Shown: positions 44,309 through 58,200 of the stretch, piece after piece
How the letters are laid out: each line of letters starts with the position of its first letter
Numbering within the stretch: the first letter of the stretch is position 1
Assembly (NCBI GenBank): GCA_015146655.1
Contig: VKHL01000043.1
Location: 124,001 to 188,000, forward strand
DNA length: 64,000 nucleotides
Direction: 5' to 3'
From: Ochromonas danica
Taxonomy: Eukaryota > Sar > Chrysophyceae > Chromulinales > Chromulinaceae
Position numbers and translations under genes: made by a program
The notes under the pieces: model-generated
Seen by the model: the letters and a program-made list of their open reading frames with translations, nothing else
Database searches by the model: none
Told to the model about the DNA's origin: nothing

Positions 44309-46031
44309 ATGTCAAAGCCAGTCGTCGCTCCGATCAATCTATTCCAAGCTCGACCTCCATTGGATCCATCTTCCTTCTTTCTTGACCTCTCCGCTCTTTG
44401 CGAGCGTGAAGGAGTGACTAAGCAAGATGTCTACGGAGACTTCGACTGTTCTGCGGACTCTTCTTTCCTGCGGGGATTCGAGGCAGAAGTTGCTTCCTAT
44501 TTGTACAAAGATGACGCGCTATTTCTTCCTTCTGGAGTGATGGCTGCCAATATCGTGTTGTCGATCGTGGCGGCGCGCACGACTAACAAGCGCTTTTTGT
44601 GCCATTTCTCTTCGCACATCCTCTTGCACGAGCACAACGCTTGGCAAGAGCTTCTGGGCCTTGAAGCCATTGTGATTCCCCCCAAAGAAGATGATGCCAG
44701 TCAATCTCCGGTCAGCTATGAGAGCTTTCTGACTGCTCTGTCCCAAGCAACGGATTCGCTGCCGGGGGTTGTCGTCCTGGAGTGTCCTCATCGCGAACTT
44801 GGCGGCAAAGCCACCTCTTTTGAGGATATAGAGTGCATCAGCCAGTTTTGTAGAGATCACGGCATCCACTTCCACATGGACGGGGCGCGTCTATGGGAGG
44901 CACAGGCTGTCTATGACCTTGATCGTCTTTGCCCACTCTTCGACACCATTTATGTCTCCACGTACAAGGGCTTGGGTGGATTGACCGGAGCTCTACTAGC
45001 GGGAAAGAGCGATTTCGTCCAAGAAGGCAGGGTGTGGCTGAGAAGGTTTGGCGGCAACCTCTACAGCCAGTTGCCTTGTCTGCTCTCTGCCTGGAGAGGT
45101 TTCCATGAGAATCGCCACCTCTTCGTTGAACGACGGAGTTTGCTAGTAAACATCATCAACGAGGTGAGCTTGGCTTTGAAGCAGGAGCAGCTGGAAGAAT
45201 CGGCTTTAATTCGATTCGATCCCGCCGTGCCTCTCGTCGCTCTAGTGCACGTCTACCTAAATACTGACGACCTCGTCCTGGCTATGGAGGCAGTTAATCG
45301 CGTGTTGGATCAAAGCGGTATCCATGTCCTTGCGAGGCTTCGTCCTGGTCGGTATGGAGCAAAGAATCAGCTCTACACAGAGTTTAATCTCGTGAGTCTA
45401 ATTGCTTATTGTGCGCTCTACCATGGTCTGTTCCTTATGATCTGCTCGTTTAATATTTTAGGGACCTGCCAATGCTTCTTATGACGTGAAGTTGTGGGTG
45501 CGTGGATACATTCTGTTGCAGAGAGAACTCAGACGGCAACTTGCCGAATCCATCGGACAGAGCTGTCCACATGTCGTTCAGGCCACAGAGACCTTCGAAG
45601 CTCCTGTGGAGAGGATCTGGGCTATCTTTCGTGCCTTTAAAGATATAGGGCAAATAGTTGGAGCATGCTCTGAGTTGGAAGTCGACGCTGGCAATGACGG
45701 ATCTTCTGTGGGGAGTGTGCGAGTTATCCGCACTGGAGCCGCGACCATCAAAGAGAAGTTGCTTCATCTTGAGGACGAACATCATTTGATGACCTATGAG
45801 ATGACTGAGAGTGATCTCCCTCTTGTTAACTATATAGCCACTATTCAATTGCATGCTGTGGATGAGAGAAGTTGTCGCTGTGAGTGGTGGTCAGACTTTA
45901 CTGTCCAAGAGAAGCAACAGCCTCTTCCCTCTCCCGTAAGCGACGTTCTTGTGAAGACTGTTCGTGAAGAGGTCGTTTATGGACTATATCAGAGTGTGTT
46001 TGCTAATATACGTTCTATTATCCAAACGTAA
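44309..46031 (+). CDS. Threonine-aldolase-like PLP enzyme fused to SRPBCC (START/polyketide-cyclase) domain
   Basis: Two exons, 44309-45391 and 45462-46031, across a 70-bp intron in phase 0; 550 residues. Residues about 40-385 follow the L-threonine aldolase/beta-eliminating lyase fold: FLPSGVMAANI, the PLP-ring region around LHEHN, HMDGARLWEA with Asp191 and Arg194, and the Schiff-base Lys220 in VSTYKGLGGLTG. Threonine aldolases split Thr to Gly and acetaldehyde; the GGNLYSQLPCLLSAW block departs from the usual GGGMRQ. From about residue 401 a second domain begins (HVVQATETFEAPVERIWAIF) that has the strand order and WxxF start of the SRPBCC superfamily, hydrophobic-pocket proteins such as polyketide cyclases and START-like proteins. 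I know no standard family with this pairing. The start at 44309 precedes the conserved sequence; the longer frame to 44156 lies in the promoter. Confidence 0.82.
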
Positions 46032-46236
46032 CAGATAACAAGGGCCAGTCATTCCATGCTGTTCCATTCGTTTTTCCATGGAAAGGGTCGCACACACACA
46101 CACGGGCACTCACCCCAAGCTGCTGTCTTGTCTTTGTGCCGCGGCGGAGGAGTTGGTGCGGATCTTGCTCGCGATCCTCATAGTGTTGAAGAGAGTTCTG
46201 GGAAGGTCTTGAATCGCTGTCCATCGAGCTGTGTTC

Positions 46237-49200
46237 ATGGGGAATTTAACATCAGCCGATCTCTGCAAAACAGAGGAGGATGAAGATCAGAACTTTCTCA
46301 AATTGCAAAATAGCGCTTTCTTCAATGACGGCTTTATTTCGTCTCTCGCGGAGAAATTGCCTTCTTATGGTTTGCCAGAGACTGACGAAGAAAAGTTCCT
46401 TACCAATTCTTTACTTGAGGCGTCTGATGATCACACACTCCGCTTGCAGAAATTAATTTCTGTGTTGTCTCATGATCCAGAGATGCGCAATAGCAAAGTT
46501 GAAGACCTCGAGACGCTCTCCTTGACTTCTGCCCTGGCGACTTCGGGCTTTCACGTAATGAATGCAAAGCGAAGTAAAGTTTTATTAAGAGTGTTCCAGG
46601 TAGTTCTATTTCATGTGTTGTTCGTCGTGATTCAGACTCACTTTCCTGTCCTTCACCAGGCCTATAACAATTATCTTAGGAACTTCGCTGGTTCCGCTGT
46701 GAAGGGCGGAGATTCGAAGTATTGGAATTTGCCATCTGTTTCATCTCATAATGAGAGTAGTGTGAGCGATCAGATGACTGCTGTGTCCATCTGCATGACA
46801 CTGTCGTTAGCGAAGGCTCTTAGTGGAGGGAGTAAGGAAGCCTGCATCACCAACAAACATCTCAATGCATCTCTCACCGTGTGGTTTTTGTGTAGATTCG
46901 GCGTTGTTGGCGAGCTTGCTTCAGACAATGTTGGATACTTTGTCTGCTTTCCAGCCGCTTTCGCTGTTCAGTACCTCTCCCAACTTGCAAGCGTCTTTAC
47001 AAAACGTCTTGCAGTTTGCCCGAGAGTGGATCGAGCATGATGATTTAAGTGTGCGAAGTTTGTCTGTCTCTATTCTGCTTTCTCTTGGTCTTTTGATGGG
47101 ATCAGTCAGTGTGGTCGGAGAGACTGCACAACTGCTAACTGAGCAGCCCTCCTTGTCTCTGCATGCTTCCGCAGTCAAACTTTTGCGATTGTGTGCTCTC
47201 ATAGATCCCGCTTTCGATATTTCTTTCCCAAGCAATAAGGTAAAGGTTTTTGCTCCTAGTTTTAATGTTGCTTCACATCAACTCACTCAATCTTTGTATG
47301 GTCAAGTTTGTGACGGACAAGCTTGTAGTAGCATTTCAACTAGATACAGCCCAAATTTCGGAATTGAAAGCCGACCCTTCTCTTCTATCAATTGCTGCCG
47401 ATGCTGGTCACGTGTATTTGTACAACGGAGCAAACAAGTCTTTAACGAAGGTTGGAAGCGGACACAATGACAGCATTCCTGGCGATATCGTCTGTACCAA
47501 CAAGGCGATTATGAGAGAGATTTGGGAACAGAAAGAGAAAAGCAAGGAGGAAAAGGAAGAGTTACCTGACGAGGTCGTGGCCAAACTGACAGTTTGCAAC
47601 CACAAAGTTCTTCTCCGATTTGCCGATTCTAAGCACAGTAACTGGTTGGCAGTTATAGATGTGGACACTCTATTGTTGGATTCTCTCCTCGATCTTTCTC
47701 CGCAGGTGTTAAGCTATGTCTTGACGGATAATAATAAGGTGTCGCGTGAAGGCGATGGAAAGCGAATCTTTAATGTTGACCTCACCGTCTGCAATAGTCT
47801 ATTCATCTCAGCAATTGATCATCACACTATCAGTGTAGCTAGTGCTGTTGTTGATGGTCTTCATGATGTGACTGGACTCATAAGGGAATCTCTAAATGGG
47901 GATAGGGATCTCCTTTTTATTGCAGATTTGCTAGGCCAGCTCTCCACTGTTAGTTTGTCTTTTCAACCACTGGTATTGACCGTGGAGGTCTTATATGAGC
48001 AGGAACAAAACAGTGCTGCCTCACTATCTCTCCCGATTACATCGATTGGTAATAAAGTTGTTACGTTGCTTTCTACTGTCGTCTACAGTGAGCGGCCACG
48101 TGCCGTTGATATGCTTGCTGATTTGGATATTGTTTCCGCTTACTTCGATGCCGAGAATTATAAGGGTCCAGATATTGTCAAGGTTGTGCGAGAATGCTGG
48201 TTCAATTACTTGAAAGATTTTTTCGAGGCGGACGCGAAGAAAGACGATGCTTCGTTGAGTAACGATGATTGGAATTGGAAGAAGCTGGTGAATCACATGC
48301 AATCCGTGACAAACAATTTATTTGATGAGGCAAATAAAGAGATATTTATTAATTATCGCGTTAATAATGATTTAAATGGAACACTTATCTTCAATGCTAA
48401 ATGTAATTGGTCGCGCTTGTTTGATTTGGTGATGGATTATTTTGATGATTCGGAAAAGAAGTGGTCGCCAGTTATTCTGGATAGCAGTAGCTTTGCTTTG
48501 GTAGATACTATAAAGCTCGAGAAGGATCCTAAGTTGCCGCCCGATGTTGATGCATACGATTTGCTTTTCAATTCATTCCAACTTGTCATCTTGTCATCGG
48601 AGGTTTGTGATGATGATGGACAAAAAGTTGTGGTGTCCGGTGAAAAATATACATTGAACGGCCAACAGCAGCAGCTCTTTGGTAGTGTGTTCACGAAGAG
48701 AACCGCCACAGCCACGGCTTTTACTTACGATATTACCAACAATCTTATTTGGGGATATGATATTTTCTCGAGCAGTTTGGTGAAATGGCGCAATGCAGGC
48801 ATGGCCCCGGTTATCTTACCTGACAGTAAAAATGAGCTCTTAACCAGGTCTGCGACTGAGCGTTTGCAGCAGTTTGTAGAGGAGGGAAAGGTTGGACCAG
48901 CACTGTGGGCATTGTTAGAGAAACTCTCCGAACCTTATGGTTGTTCTTTTCGTAATATTCTCGGCGAGAACATGCCGGAATATGCTATCAAGGTTTCCGC
49001 CAAAGTATCCGAGGAAGGTGGCGACAAGTACAAATGCAGCATCATCCATAATGGCATTCCTATTGTATTTGACGACGACCTGGCGAATGAGTGTGTGGGT
49101 TATCATGTTGCTGTGTTCACTCCTCAAGGAAAGCTTTATCGCAGCTATCTTTTTGACAACGATAACGAACAAGGCGCTACCGATCAATTACTTTATTTTA

Positions 49201-52200
49201 TTCACTCCATACCTCAAGGCTACATCGTGTGCATCGCAAACTGCAACTGTATCCATGACAGCATGACTCGGACGGCTTATGAGAGCTTAATGACTATTGG
49301 GTTGATTGATATTGAAGTACTTGAAGAAGGACCTGTTGAGCTCAAGGGGTTCATTTGCGTAGGAGTGAAAGGACTTTCTCCAGGTCAAGCTGAGTTGGCC
49401 ACCATTTACATTCCTGGGACCATTTCCATCAACCGTCTGCTGCCTCCTTTCTCTGTTCCATTAGCTCTGGAGCCTGAAATTTTGAGTTTGAAGAAGTTGA
49501 TGAATGTTGTTATTCGAGCCTACAAGATGGCAAATCAAGGAGGAGATCGTGAAGAAAGCCTGTCGAGCTTGTGTTCTTCCTTCAAAGTATTGCAAGCTCA
49601 GCTCTTTCATCTTATTAGCCAGTCTGATTCTGAGAAGTGGATCAAAGAAATAGCTGAAAGCTTGGAAGAATTGAAAGACATTTTGCTTGAAGTTATTCGC
49701 TCTTCTTGGATGAATCAAGCTTATATGGAGGAAGCTGTGCTTTCCCTCTTCACTTCTTCTTTTGGCCTTTTCTTCCGCGCTCAATCCCAGCAAGTTTCTT
49801 TCTTTACCGAAAAAGCTTCCGCTTTTGAGCAAAATATGCTATCTGGATCAGAAGAAAAGGTGTTAGAGATTTTGCTCAAACGGTACCGCGATCCTAACGT
49901 CTTGTTGTTTGTTGAGAATAAGGTGATTAATTACTCTTACGCGAAGAGAATTTTCGATGCAACGGTGTCTATAATCAATACCTATACAGAGCGAAGTCGC
50001 TCTGAATTGTCAGGTTCTGGTCAAAGCATTCTTGGTGCTGCAGTTGCTTTGCTGTTCTCCCTCACCAAATTGCTGCTGGCTTGTGACTCGGAACATATCA
50101 TCTTACCTTCAGACGGAAACGCGAAGCAGCCTTCAAAGCACGCGGGTGATGGAGAGATGATCTTTGATATTATTTTCCGGCTATCCTCACTTGCTGCTCA
50201 TCTGCTTTCTTTGGCTTTGAAGGATGTAGAAAACGCTTCTGAGAGTAAAGACGTGGTCGCAGTACTTAATGGATTGCGTGCATCACCTGTTGGTTCTGTC
50301 TTGCCGCTAGCTATTATATGTCTATCAGGGATGGTAACAAAGGGCTCTTATTCTTTGTTGTCGAAGTCTTTGGAAAACCTCGTTTCTATCATCGATGCTC
50401 TGTCTCTCTGCTCACTGACTGTCGGCAAAATTTTATCTTCTCCAACTATTCCCTCTGATCGCTGCGAATATGATAATAGTATTTCCAAGAGGACTTCGGC
50501 TATCAAGGTTTGTGAATCCGAACATCCGTATCGCTCAAACATGGACGAAACCACATTAATCAGTTTCCCTGGTGCTCTGTCAGTTATTATCACATTTGAC
50601 GCTGTGAGTCGCACTGAGCATGAGTGTGATTATATACAGTTTCGCGATAACAACGATGAGGACCTTCATGAAGGAAGATTTTCTGGTAGAGATGGAAATG
50701 TGAACTTCCCTGGTGTTGGCACTGTTCCGCCTTTGGTTATTCAGAGAGATTCGTTTAAAGTTTACTTCCATAGTGATGGTAGTGTGGAGGACTGGGGTTA
50801 TAAATTTACTGCTCAGGCTGTCTTTCCGCCTCAACAGACTGATATTAACCGTCAGAATTGGCTTCTGAAATTGAATTTTGAAATCGGGCGTGTTCTTTGC
50901 AACATTGGCTCGGTTTTGATGAGAGGTCCAGAGAAGAAGCAAGATTTGGAGGTCAAATATGCTCATTACATGGAAAATAGCTTGGTTCGACCGGAACTAT
51001 TCAGCTTTCAGGAGCAATCGCTTGGCTCTGAGGACAACTTCCTTCAGAACTTGATATATCGCAATGGCAACGAATTAAGTGACAAGTTTATAAGAATTAT
51101 GAAAAGCAAAGTAATGGAAGACCGTGGCTCAGTGGAGGCCATTAATAATGCTGTATATGCGACATGTGCTGCCATTTTGAAAGCCAACAATTTAGTTAAA
51201 GAAGCTGTTGCTCTTGCAACCGGGTTGCGTTCGGAATGTAGCCCTGCTCTGATAAAAGCATGGAAAGCTGGACAAAAAATGCGTGCCTACTTTGATCTCA
51301 AAGACCTTCGAGCCGATATTAGCAACAATCTTTCAGATAGCTATGATAAATCCCTTTATGCGGGTGCGGACAGTGAGGTGGTGAATAATGCCGCCGAAAA
51401 GGTAATTTCTCGTGCTCAGTTCCTTCTCCGCACTCCGACTTTTGAGGATAACCTCTTGGAAGAAAGTTCGGAAAGTGTCAGTAATGTTGGTGATGAGCAA
51501 GCGGATTCAACCCTTTCGCCGCAGGCGAAGTCCCCTTACAGCCTTCAGTTGTCTGCAAACTCACCAAAAGGGGGTGATTCTGGTCAGGCTCGTTGGCGCC
51601 TTGCTGCTCGTGCTGTTGCTTTGCAAAGGCAGATCAGTGATGATACACGAAATGTCGCCACGATGTGGCACTCTCTTGTCGATGAAGCTGTGGTGGTAGA
51701 TAAATTGAAGAACACATTGATGTATCGCCGCAAGCTTGCTGAAAGGCATCGCACTGGCAAACAGCTCACACCAACGGAGAAAGTGCTCCAATTCATTCAG
51801 AGTGATGTAGATGTTGCTAAACTTCATGAGATGAACAATATTCGTACAAAGCGTGCCATTCTTCGAGCAAAAGGAGTGCTGGTGTTCAAGAAGCTCTTTG
51901 AAGCACCAATATATCATCCGTTTTCAATCTTTGTGGCTTCGACAAGTTTCTTTCAAGCAATGCAGTTGATAAAGCGTGAAGATGGATCTCAAAGTGGGGC
52001 TATTCATTATGCCAACGACCTTGAAGGTTGTTCTCCTGTTCAACAAACTGTTCTATATCAGCAATATCAAGAATTGTTGAAATCGTTTGTAAACATTTTG
52101 GTTGCTGCGATGGAGAAGTTGGTGAACCCCTCTGTTGTAGAGAATAAACCTCTGTGGAGATTTTGGAAAGACGGACTGCTCAGCACCATATCTGTTTGTG

Positions 52201-55200
52201 CCTTGGATTATGACTATTCAGATCATGGATTGGTTCTGGAGAGTGGCTTGATTGATGCTTTGGAGAACTTGTTGAGAAGTGAGCTGGATGGTGAAATATT
52301 GAGCAAAAGTCGTGCTTTGTTGGAAATTTTGGTGGGCAAGTTTTTAGTGTTGGATACTCATTCAGAGGTTGTTGTAGAGCCCACGGAGTTGAGCAAGAAG
52401 CTAGTACAGCTTCTTTCTTCCTTGTTGGTCTCAGCTGCTGGATCAGCTAGAAAAATCCCTCGCTATGTGTTGAGCAATCTGTCATTCGAGAACCAAGCGG
52501 AGAAAATTGCTGTTGAAGACTCTATTCGCGTTCAAAACTATGGATTGTCTTACCGTCTTCCCGCCTTTGAGCTTCATGCTGATCACTCATTTTCCTTCTG
52601 GTTGCAGCGCCCTTTCAGTAAGATATTAGATGGAAAGTTGGAACCGAGGGATTATGCTGGTTTGCAAGTAATTCGTGGCCCTGCTTGGAAGGTCGAAGAA
52701 AAGCCGCAAGATGGTGGATTCGGCACGATTGGTACTATTTCTACTTATGACTATGATAATAGAAAGGTACTTGTGCAATGGAAAGGAAACTCGAAAGAAT
52801 ACGAATACAAATTTGATCCTGAGAATCGAAATGTGAACGAAGTGGTGCTTGTTGATGATCGTATTGGGGGATTTCTTTTCTCGCGGAGCAGCAGCGACTT
52901 CAATGATGCAGTTGATAGCCGAACACTGCCTTTCTTCCAGAGCATCAGCGCTTTAATCTTACCTGATGCAACTTTGCTCTTCATTTACAGACCTACAAGC
53001 AAAGATCCGGTCCTCTTCCGAAGCAAAACTGCGCTTACAGCAAATTCTTGGTCTCATGTGGTTTTCGCTTGTGATGTTCACTTCCTCGCTCGACTGTTTG
53101 TTAATGGAGAGTTGGATAGAAGTCAGTCGTTGGGTACCGTGGATATTGGCACAGGATTGACTGTGATTGAGAGTGTGCATCCTCTTGACCAACAAGAAGC
53201 AGTTGAGCAAGAAATCGAATTACAAGATGTGGTGAGGTTGGTTGCGACTTTCTCCACTGAAAGCAACGTGGAAAGAGAACATGGTAGAGTGTATCTTGCT
53301 CGGCAGGTTGAAGGACAAGAACAGATAATTTGGGCTTCTGATAAGAATTCCTTCTCTGCGAGCCAGGGAGCACTTGCTGTTCCAGGAAATAAGATAAAGT
53401 TCAGATACTGTCCTGTTGAAGATTCTACTCCTCGTGAGGAATGGGGCTATCAGTTGTCCGTGGGTGGAATAAGCGATAAATTGAACAAACAGTTAACACA
53501 TGTGTCGCCGAAAATGCCGTTGTATCTCGGACATTTGCCATCCTTTGTATCATCTCCTTTGAAGAGCTTTGTGCACGGGTTTGAAGGATTGTTGTCTCAT
53601 TTCCGCGTGTTTAACAACTCTATGACTGATGTGGACGTTGGAGAGCTGTTGAATAAAGAAATTGAAAAGGTTAAGGACCAAGGCGATTTTCTTGACGAAG
53701 TTGGTATAATCAGCGTGTTTGGCATTCTTCGCAAAGCAGTCGATAGCTTGGATAGCTTATCTGATAGCTCACTGCGAAGAGCTTTCGCAAGCAGTGGTCT
53801 GTTAGATGTCTTAATGGAAGTTCTTCACACTGGCTCCACGGCTATCAAATGTGCTGCTTACAATATCGCAACGGCTTTATTTCCGCCTATGGATGTTGAA
53901 ATGATTGATGGCTTGGCTTTAAGGCACGGGCTGTTGGATGATAGTTCGCTTAGATCCAAGTCATTCCTGGGGTATTTGGTATCTTCGATAGGTGCCGCTC
54001 TGAACAAAATCGCTCGTCGAGAGGCTGCCTGTGCTTTTTCTCCTTCTCAACAAGTGAAAGAACCATCACTTGACGAAGTGTCAATCGTGGCGGCTCAAGT
54101 CAAGCTTCTTCGTGAGTTTGCTTCTGGTCATGATGTATGGGTATCTGAAATAAATCGCTTGGTTCAAGAGCTGTTGGTCGAAAGCCGAAATAACTTGGCT
54201 TTATTGGTTAAGTTGAAAGATAAAGAGATGGATGTTTCATTCGCTGAATCCTTAATATGGGCAAAGCATTCTAGTGTCTCTCATTTGCACGCTGGTGATC
54301 AAATTTTGACGTTGCTGGCCTTCTTTGGCTATGATATTTCAGGCTTGTATCCTGGAAGTGCAGTTCTTTATTTTGACCCAAAGACAGGTGTTTCGGAAGA
54401 AGCTGTGGTGATTGGCTTTACGAGACCTCCAATGGTTGCTCCAGACCCAAAAGGAAAGAACCTGGAGTTGTTGGATAAATGGGACAGTGCTGGTGGTGCT
54501 TATGGTGAAGTTATTGCGATAGCTCTGAGAAGTTCTCCTCAAGTGGTTACTGTTGTACCTCGCAATCAAGTGAAACCGCATATTGTGGACAAGCTAGCAA
54601 CCAAGTTTGAGGAATACTTAGCCAATCATATTGGGTTAGATGTTGTGGTGAAGCTTTTCCAAGAGATTGCCTCTGTTGACATTCTTGATCGTCGCACCAA
54701 ACCTGTTGCCATCACTAAAGTTGACGAAAAGGTTCTCACTTTCGAAAGTGAACACCCTTATGCCGACAATATGGATGTTTACGAAGACATCAGCATCCCT
54801 GGCGCTGATGAGATGATTGTCACGTTTGATGAAAATAGTCTCACAGAGACCAACTGCGATTTTGTGCAATTCTACAAGACCAGTGCTCGAACCGAAATCC
54901 ACGGTACTCGTTATTGGGGTCGCCAAGGTGATGAGAATTTCCCTGGGTCTGGTGGGAGACCACCATTGGTTATCCCTTCCTCTTTTGCAGTGATGCACTT
55001 TCACAGTGATGGATCAAATACTGACTGGGGCTACAAGTTCACCGTTACAGCTAAAGTCAAAGTGGTTATTGAACCACCTAATATGCCACCTTTACCTGCT
55101 TTTTCTCTACTCGCTCAAATCAAAATGACTGCCATGAAGGCGTTGTATAGACTTGTAGAAACTAGCTCCCAGGTTGCAACACAGATGACGCCTATATTCA

Positions 55201-58200
55201 GTGCTATCTTCCAAAGTGCTGTGGCTCCTCGCCCTTATAATCGTGTTCATTCTGCGGTTGGAACTGCAGTCAAGCAGTTGGTATTTGAAAGCAATCATCC
55301 GTATGAAGATAATCTAGACGTCACAACTCCTGTCTCAATTCAAGGTGCCAAGAGATATGTTATCAACTTTGATCCTGAGACTCGCACAGAAAATAATTGT
55401 GATCATCTATCTTTCTATTTGGATGAAGGTCGGTCAACACGAGTAACCGGTAGTGAGCAATATACTGGGGGAAAGGATGGGAGCAACAGCAATTGGCCTG
55501 GGTTTGGAGGGCGTCCTCCCTTAGTGATCGAAGCTGATAAGTTTTATATCTTCTTCCATTCCGATGGATCTGTCAATGATTGGGGTTGGAGATGTTTCGT
55601 TACCGCAGAGGTTGCATCCAATGGTGAAAAGGGACCACTGGTTACACGAGGACAGGGTATGGATGCAGTGGCTGCGGAGACGAGCGCTATTGTGCTGCAA
55701 AATCTGGTTGCAGATGGAATTCCCCATGTTAGTCCTTCTTTGTACAAGAGTATAAACAAATTTATCTTTGAGAAGTCTCCTGCTTTCAGTACATATCGCG
55801 TTCATGCAGATAAATACACAGTAAAGGAAATTGGAATGCTAGAAAGCAAAGAAGAAGTCTCTGTTTGTGAAACCAAAACTATGGATCAAGAAGCGAACTA
55901 CTATCTTACCGTTGAAAGAGTCAATAATGGTGCCAACACACCTACTTGCAACATGGTCGTCGTTTTAGCCGCAGAGGCAGAGCTCCGTGCTTCGCCATCT
56001 AATGAAAGTGACGTATTGGGAACTGTTAGGAAGGATCAGACTCTATTTGTCCTTCGCCGTGAATCAGAGTGGGTTCGGGTTGCTGCGAATTCCGACACAA
56101 AGGAAGATTCTTTCGGAGAGGACAGTGGATGGTTGCTTACTCGCAACGAAGATTGTTTTGTTGTTGAATTCATCGAGCAAACAAAATTTGTTACCCCAGT
56201 ATTACATACCAACGAAAGTCCAAAAGCCAGCCATGTTGAAAATAACTCCTCTAAGGACGCTGGTAAGAAACCATTGAACCCAATGTATGCGTTGGAAGAT
56301 ACAGTTGCAGGTCCATCCACGTCCAAGGCTTCTTTTGTGCCGTTGTCCGCGCCTGTTCTTTTGCTTCAACAAGATGAACAGTTTATTGACGCGGCCATTT
56401 GTGATTATTCGTTGCTTGCAGGCATTCTCTATGCCAATGATTTGGTCTCTAGTCTTGTGAAAAGGTGGCCTTCGGATATCCCCTTCACTGTGGCTCAGTT
56501 TGGCTCTCTTGACTCTCTACTTACGTATCTGAATACCTCCTTAGCCAGTCAGAATGGAGGAGATCGCAAAGCGAAAGAAGATTTAGAGTCTATTATGGAT
56601 CTTTTACTGGGACGAAAAGGTGAGCAGTCAAGTGCAAATGTCTCAACCCCTCTTCAAATGTTGTCGTTCGCCGTGAGTGTCCTTGAGCAAGAAATAGCTC
56701 GTAGCGATGGAGGAGCAAGTCCTTCAACTCTGGTGATCAGAGGAGAAAGCCGCACTTTTGAAACAATGCATCCGTATGATAACAATATGAATTTTGATTG
56801 GAGGTTTAGCTTTCCTGGTGCTAAACGTCTGGAAATCAGCTTTGATCCTCGCTCAACCACTGAAACAAACTATGATTTCGTTTCAATCTATGATGCGTCA
56901 AAGAACGAGATGATTTATAAACAGAAGATAACAGGTTTCACAAATGCCAGTAATCGTCATTGGCCCGGCGTCAATGCACCCAAAGTTGTGCTACCGGGAG
57001 TTGATAGCTGCATTATCAATTTTCAGTCTGATGGTGGAACAAATGATTGGGGATTTGCTGGGACCGTCAATGCCGTCTTTGAGGAACCTACAAAGGAGCA
57101 GCTTGCTGCAGAGGAGGAGAGGTTGGCTGCAGTGCAGTACCAAGATTGTACCAGTCTCGCTTGTTGGATTCTGTTTTCTATTTCGTCGAGAGAGAATCTT
57201 GCTCACGATGTGGCTCAAGTTCTGTTCACTGCAGCCAATTTCCGAGTTATAATGGCTTTCTTTAAGCAGGCCTCCGCGAGCGCGAAGAATGTTCTAATAG
57301 ATCTTTTTGTTGTTTTTACGAGAGAGCTATTGAAATTGCCCAGCCAACTCGTGGAGTTGAAGTCCGATATGATGGATTTGGAGCAGAACCTTCGTGAGTA
57401 TGCTCAGCAGCTGTTTACAGAGGATACTGAGGACGGAGTTAACAATCTGACGGCTTCTTCAACGTTGCAATCAGTCCTGCAGCTCTTGGTCTCCCTTGAC
57501 ACGGTTTTGTTCGCTATACAGAATGACTCGGAGTTGTTAGAATATTCTGGACGTGTGAAGGTTGAGTTGTCCAAAACAGATGATCAGACATTAGTCCATT
57601 TTCCTCTCGCGAGTGATAAGTTGGTGGTCAGATGGGACGTTCGATTGGAACGCCTTGCTGGTGCAGTCCCTCATGTGGGACTTACTTCAGCTCGTCCCAC
57701 ATTGGCTGATGATGATTTTGGAAGAAACAATGGAGACTTGCTGGTTACATGGAAGCAAAGTGAACTTTATATTAGCGCCAACCAGAAATTTGGTGTGTCG
57801 TTTGGTGAAGCTGCCAAGACATTAGTTGTGGGAGATGTCGTGTCTGTTATATACGACCGGTCTGTTGGCTCTATAGCCTTTTTGGTTAATGGATCCTTTG
57901 TGGGGACGGCTGTGGGAAGTGCGATTCTCCTTCCTGCTGTGGAAATGAATATCAAAGGGCTTCCATTGTCCTTAGTTGTTAAGCTTGCCTCTCCTGATGA
58001 TTTAGTTTCAGTCTACATGTCATCTGGTATGGGAAATGGTGTTGTAGCTCCGAAAAGCACAACAAATGCACCCAAATCTGGTCAATTGAACGTTATAGAT
58101 GATCTGTATCATCTCCGATCGTTATTGTCTTCTATCTCAGAGCAACAGATTCCCAGGGTTGTCTTGAGTAACCGACTGTTGCCATATGCGAGCAAGAAGC

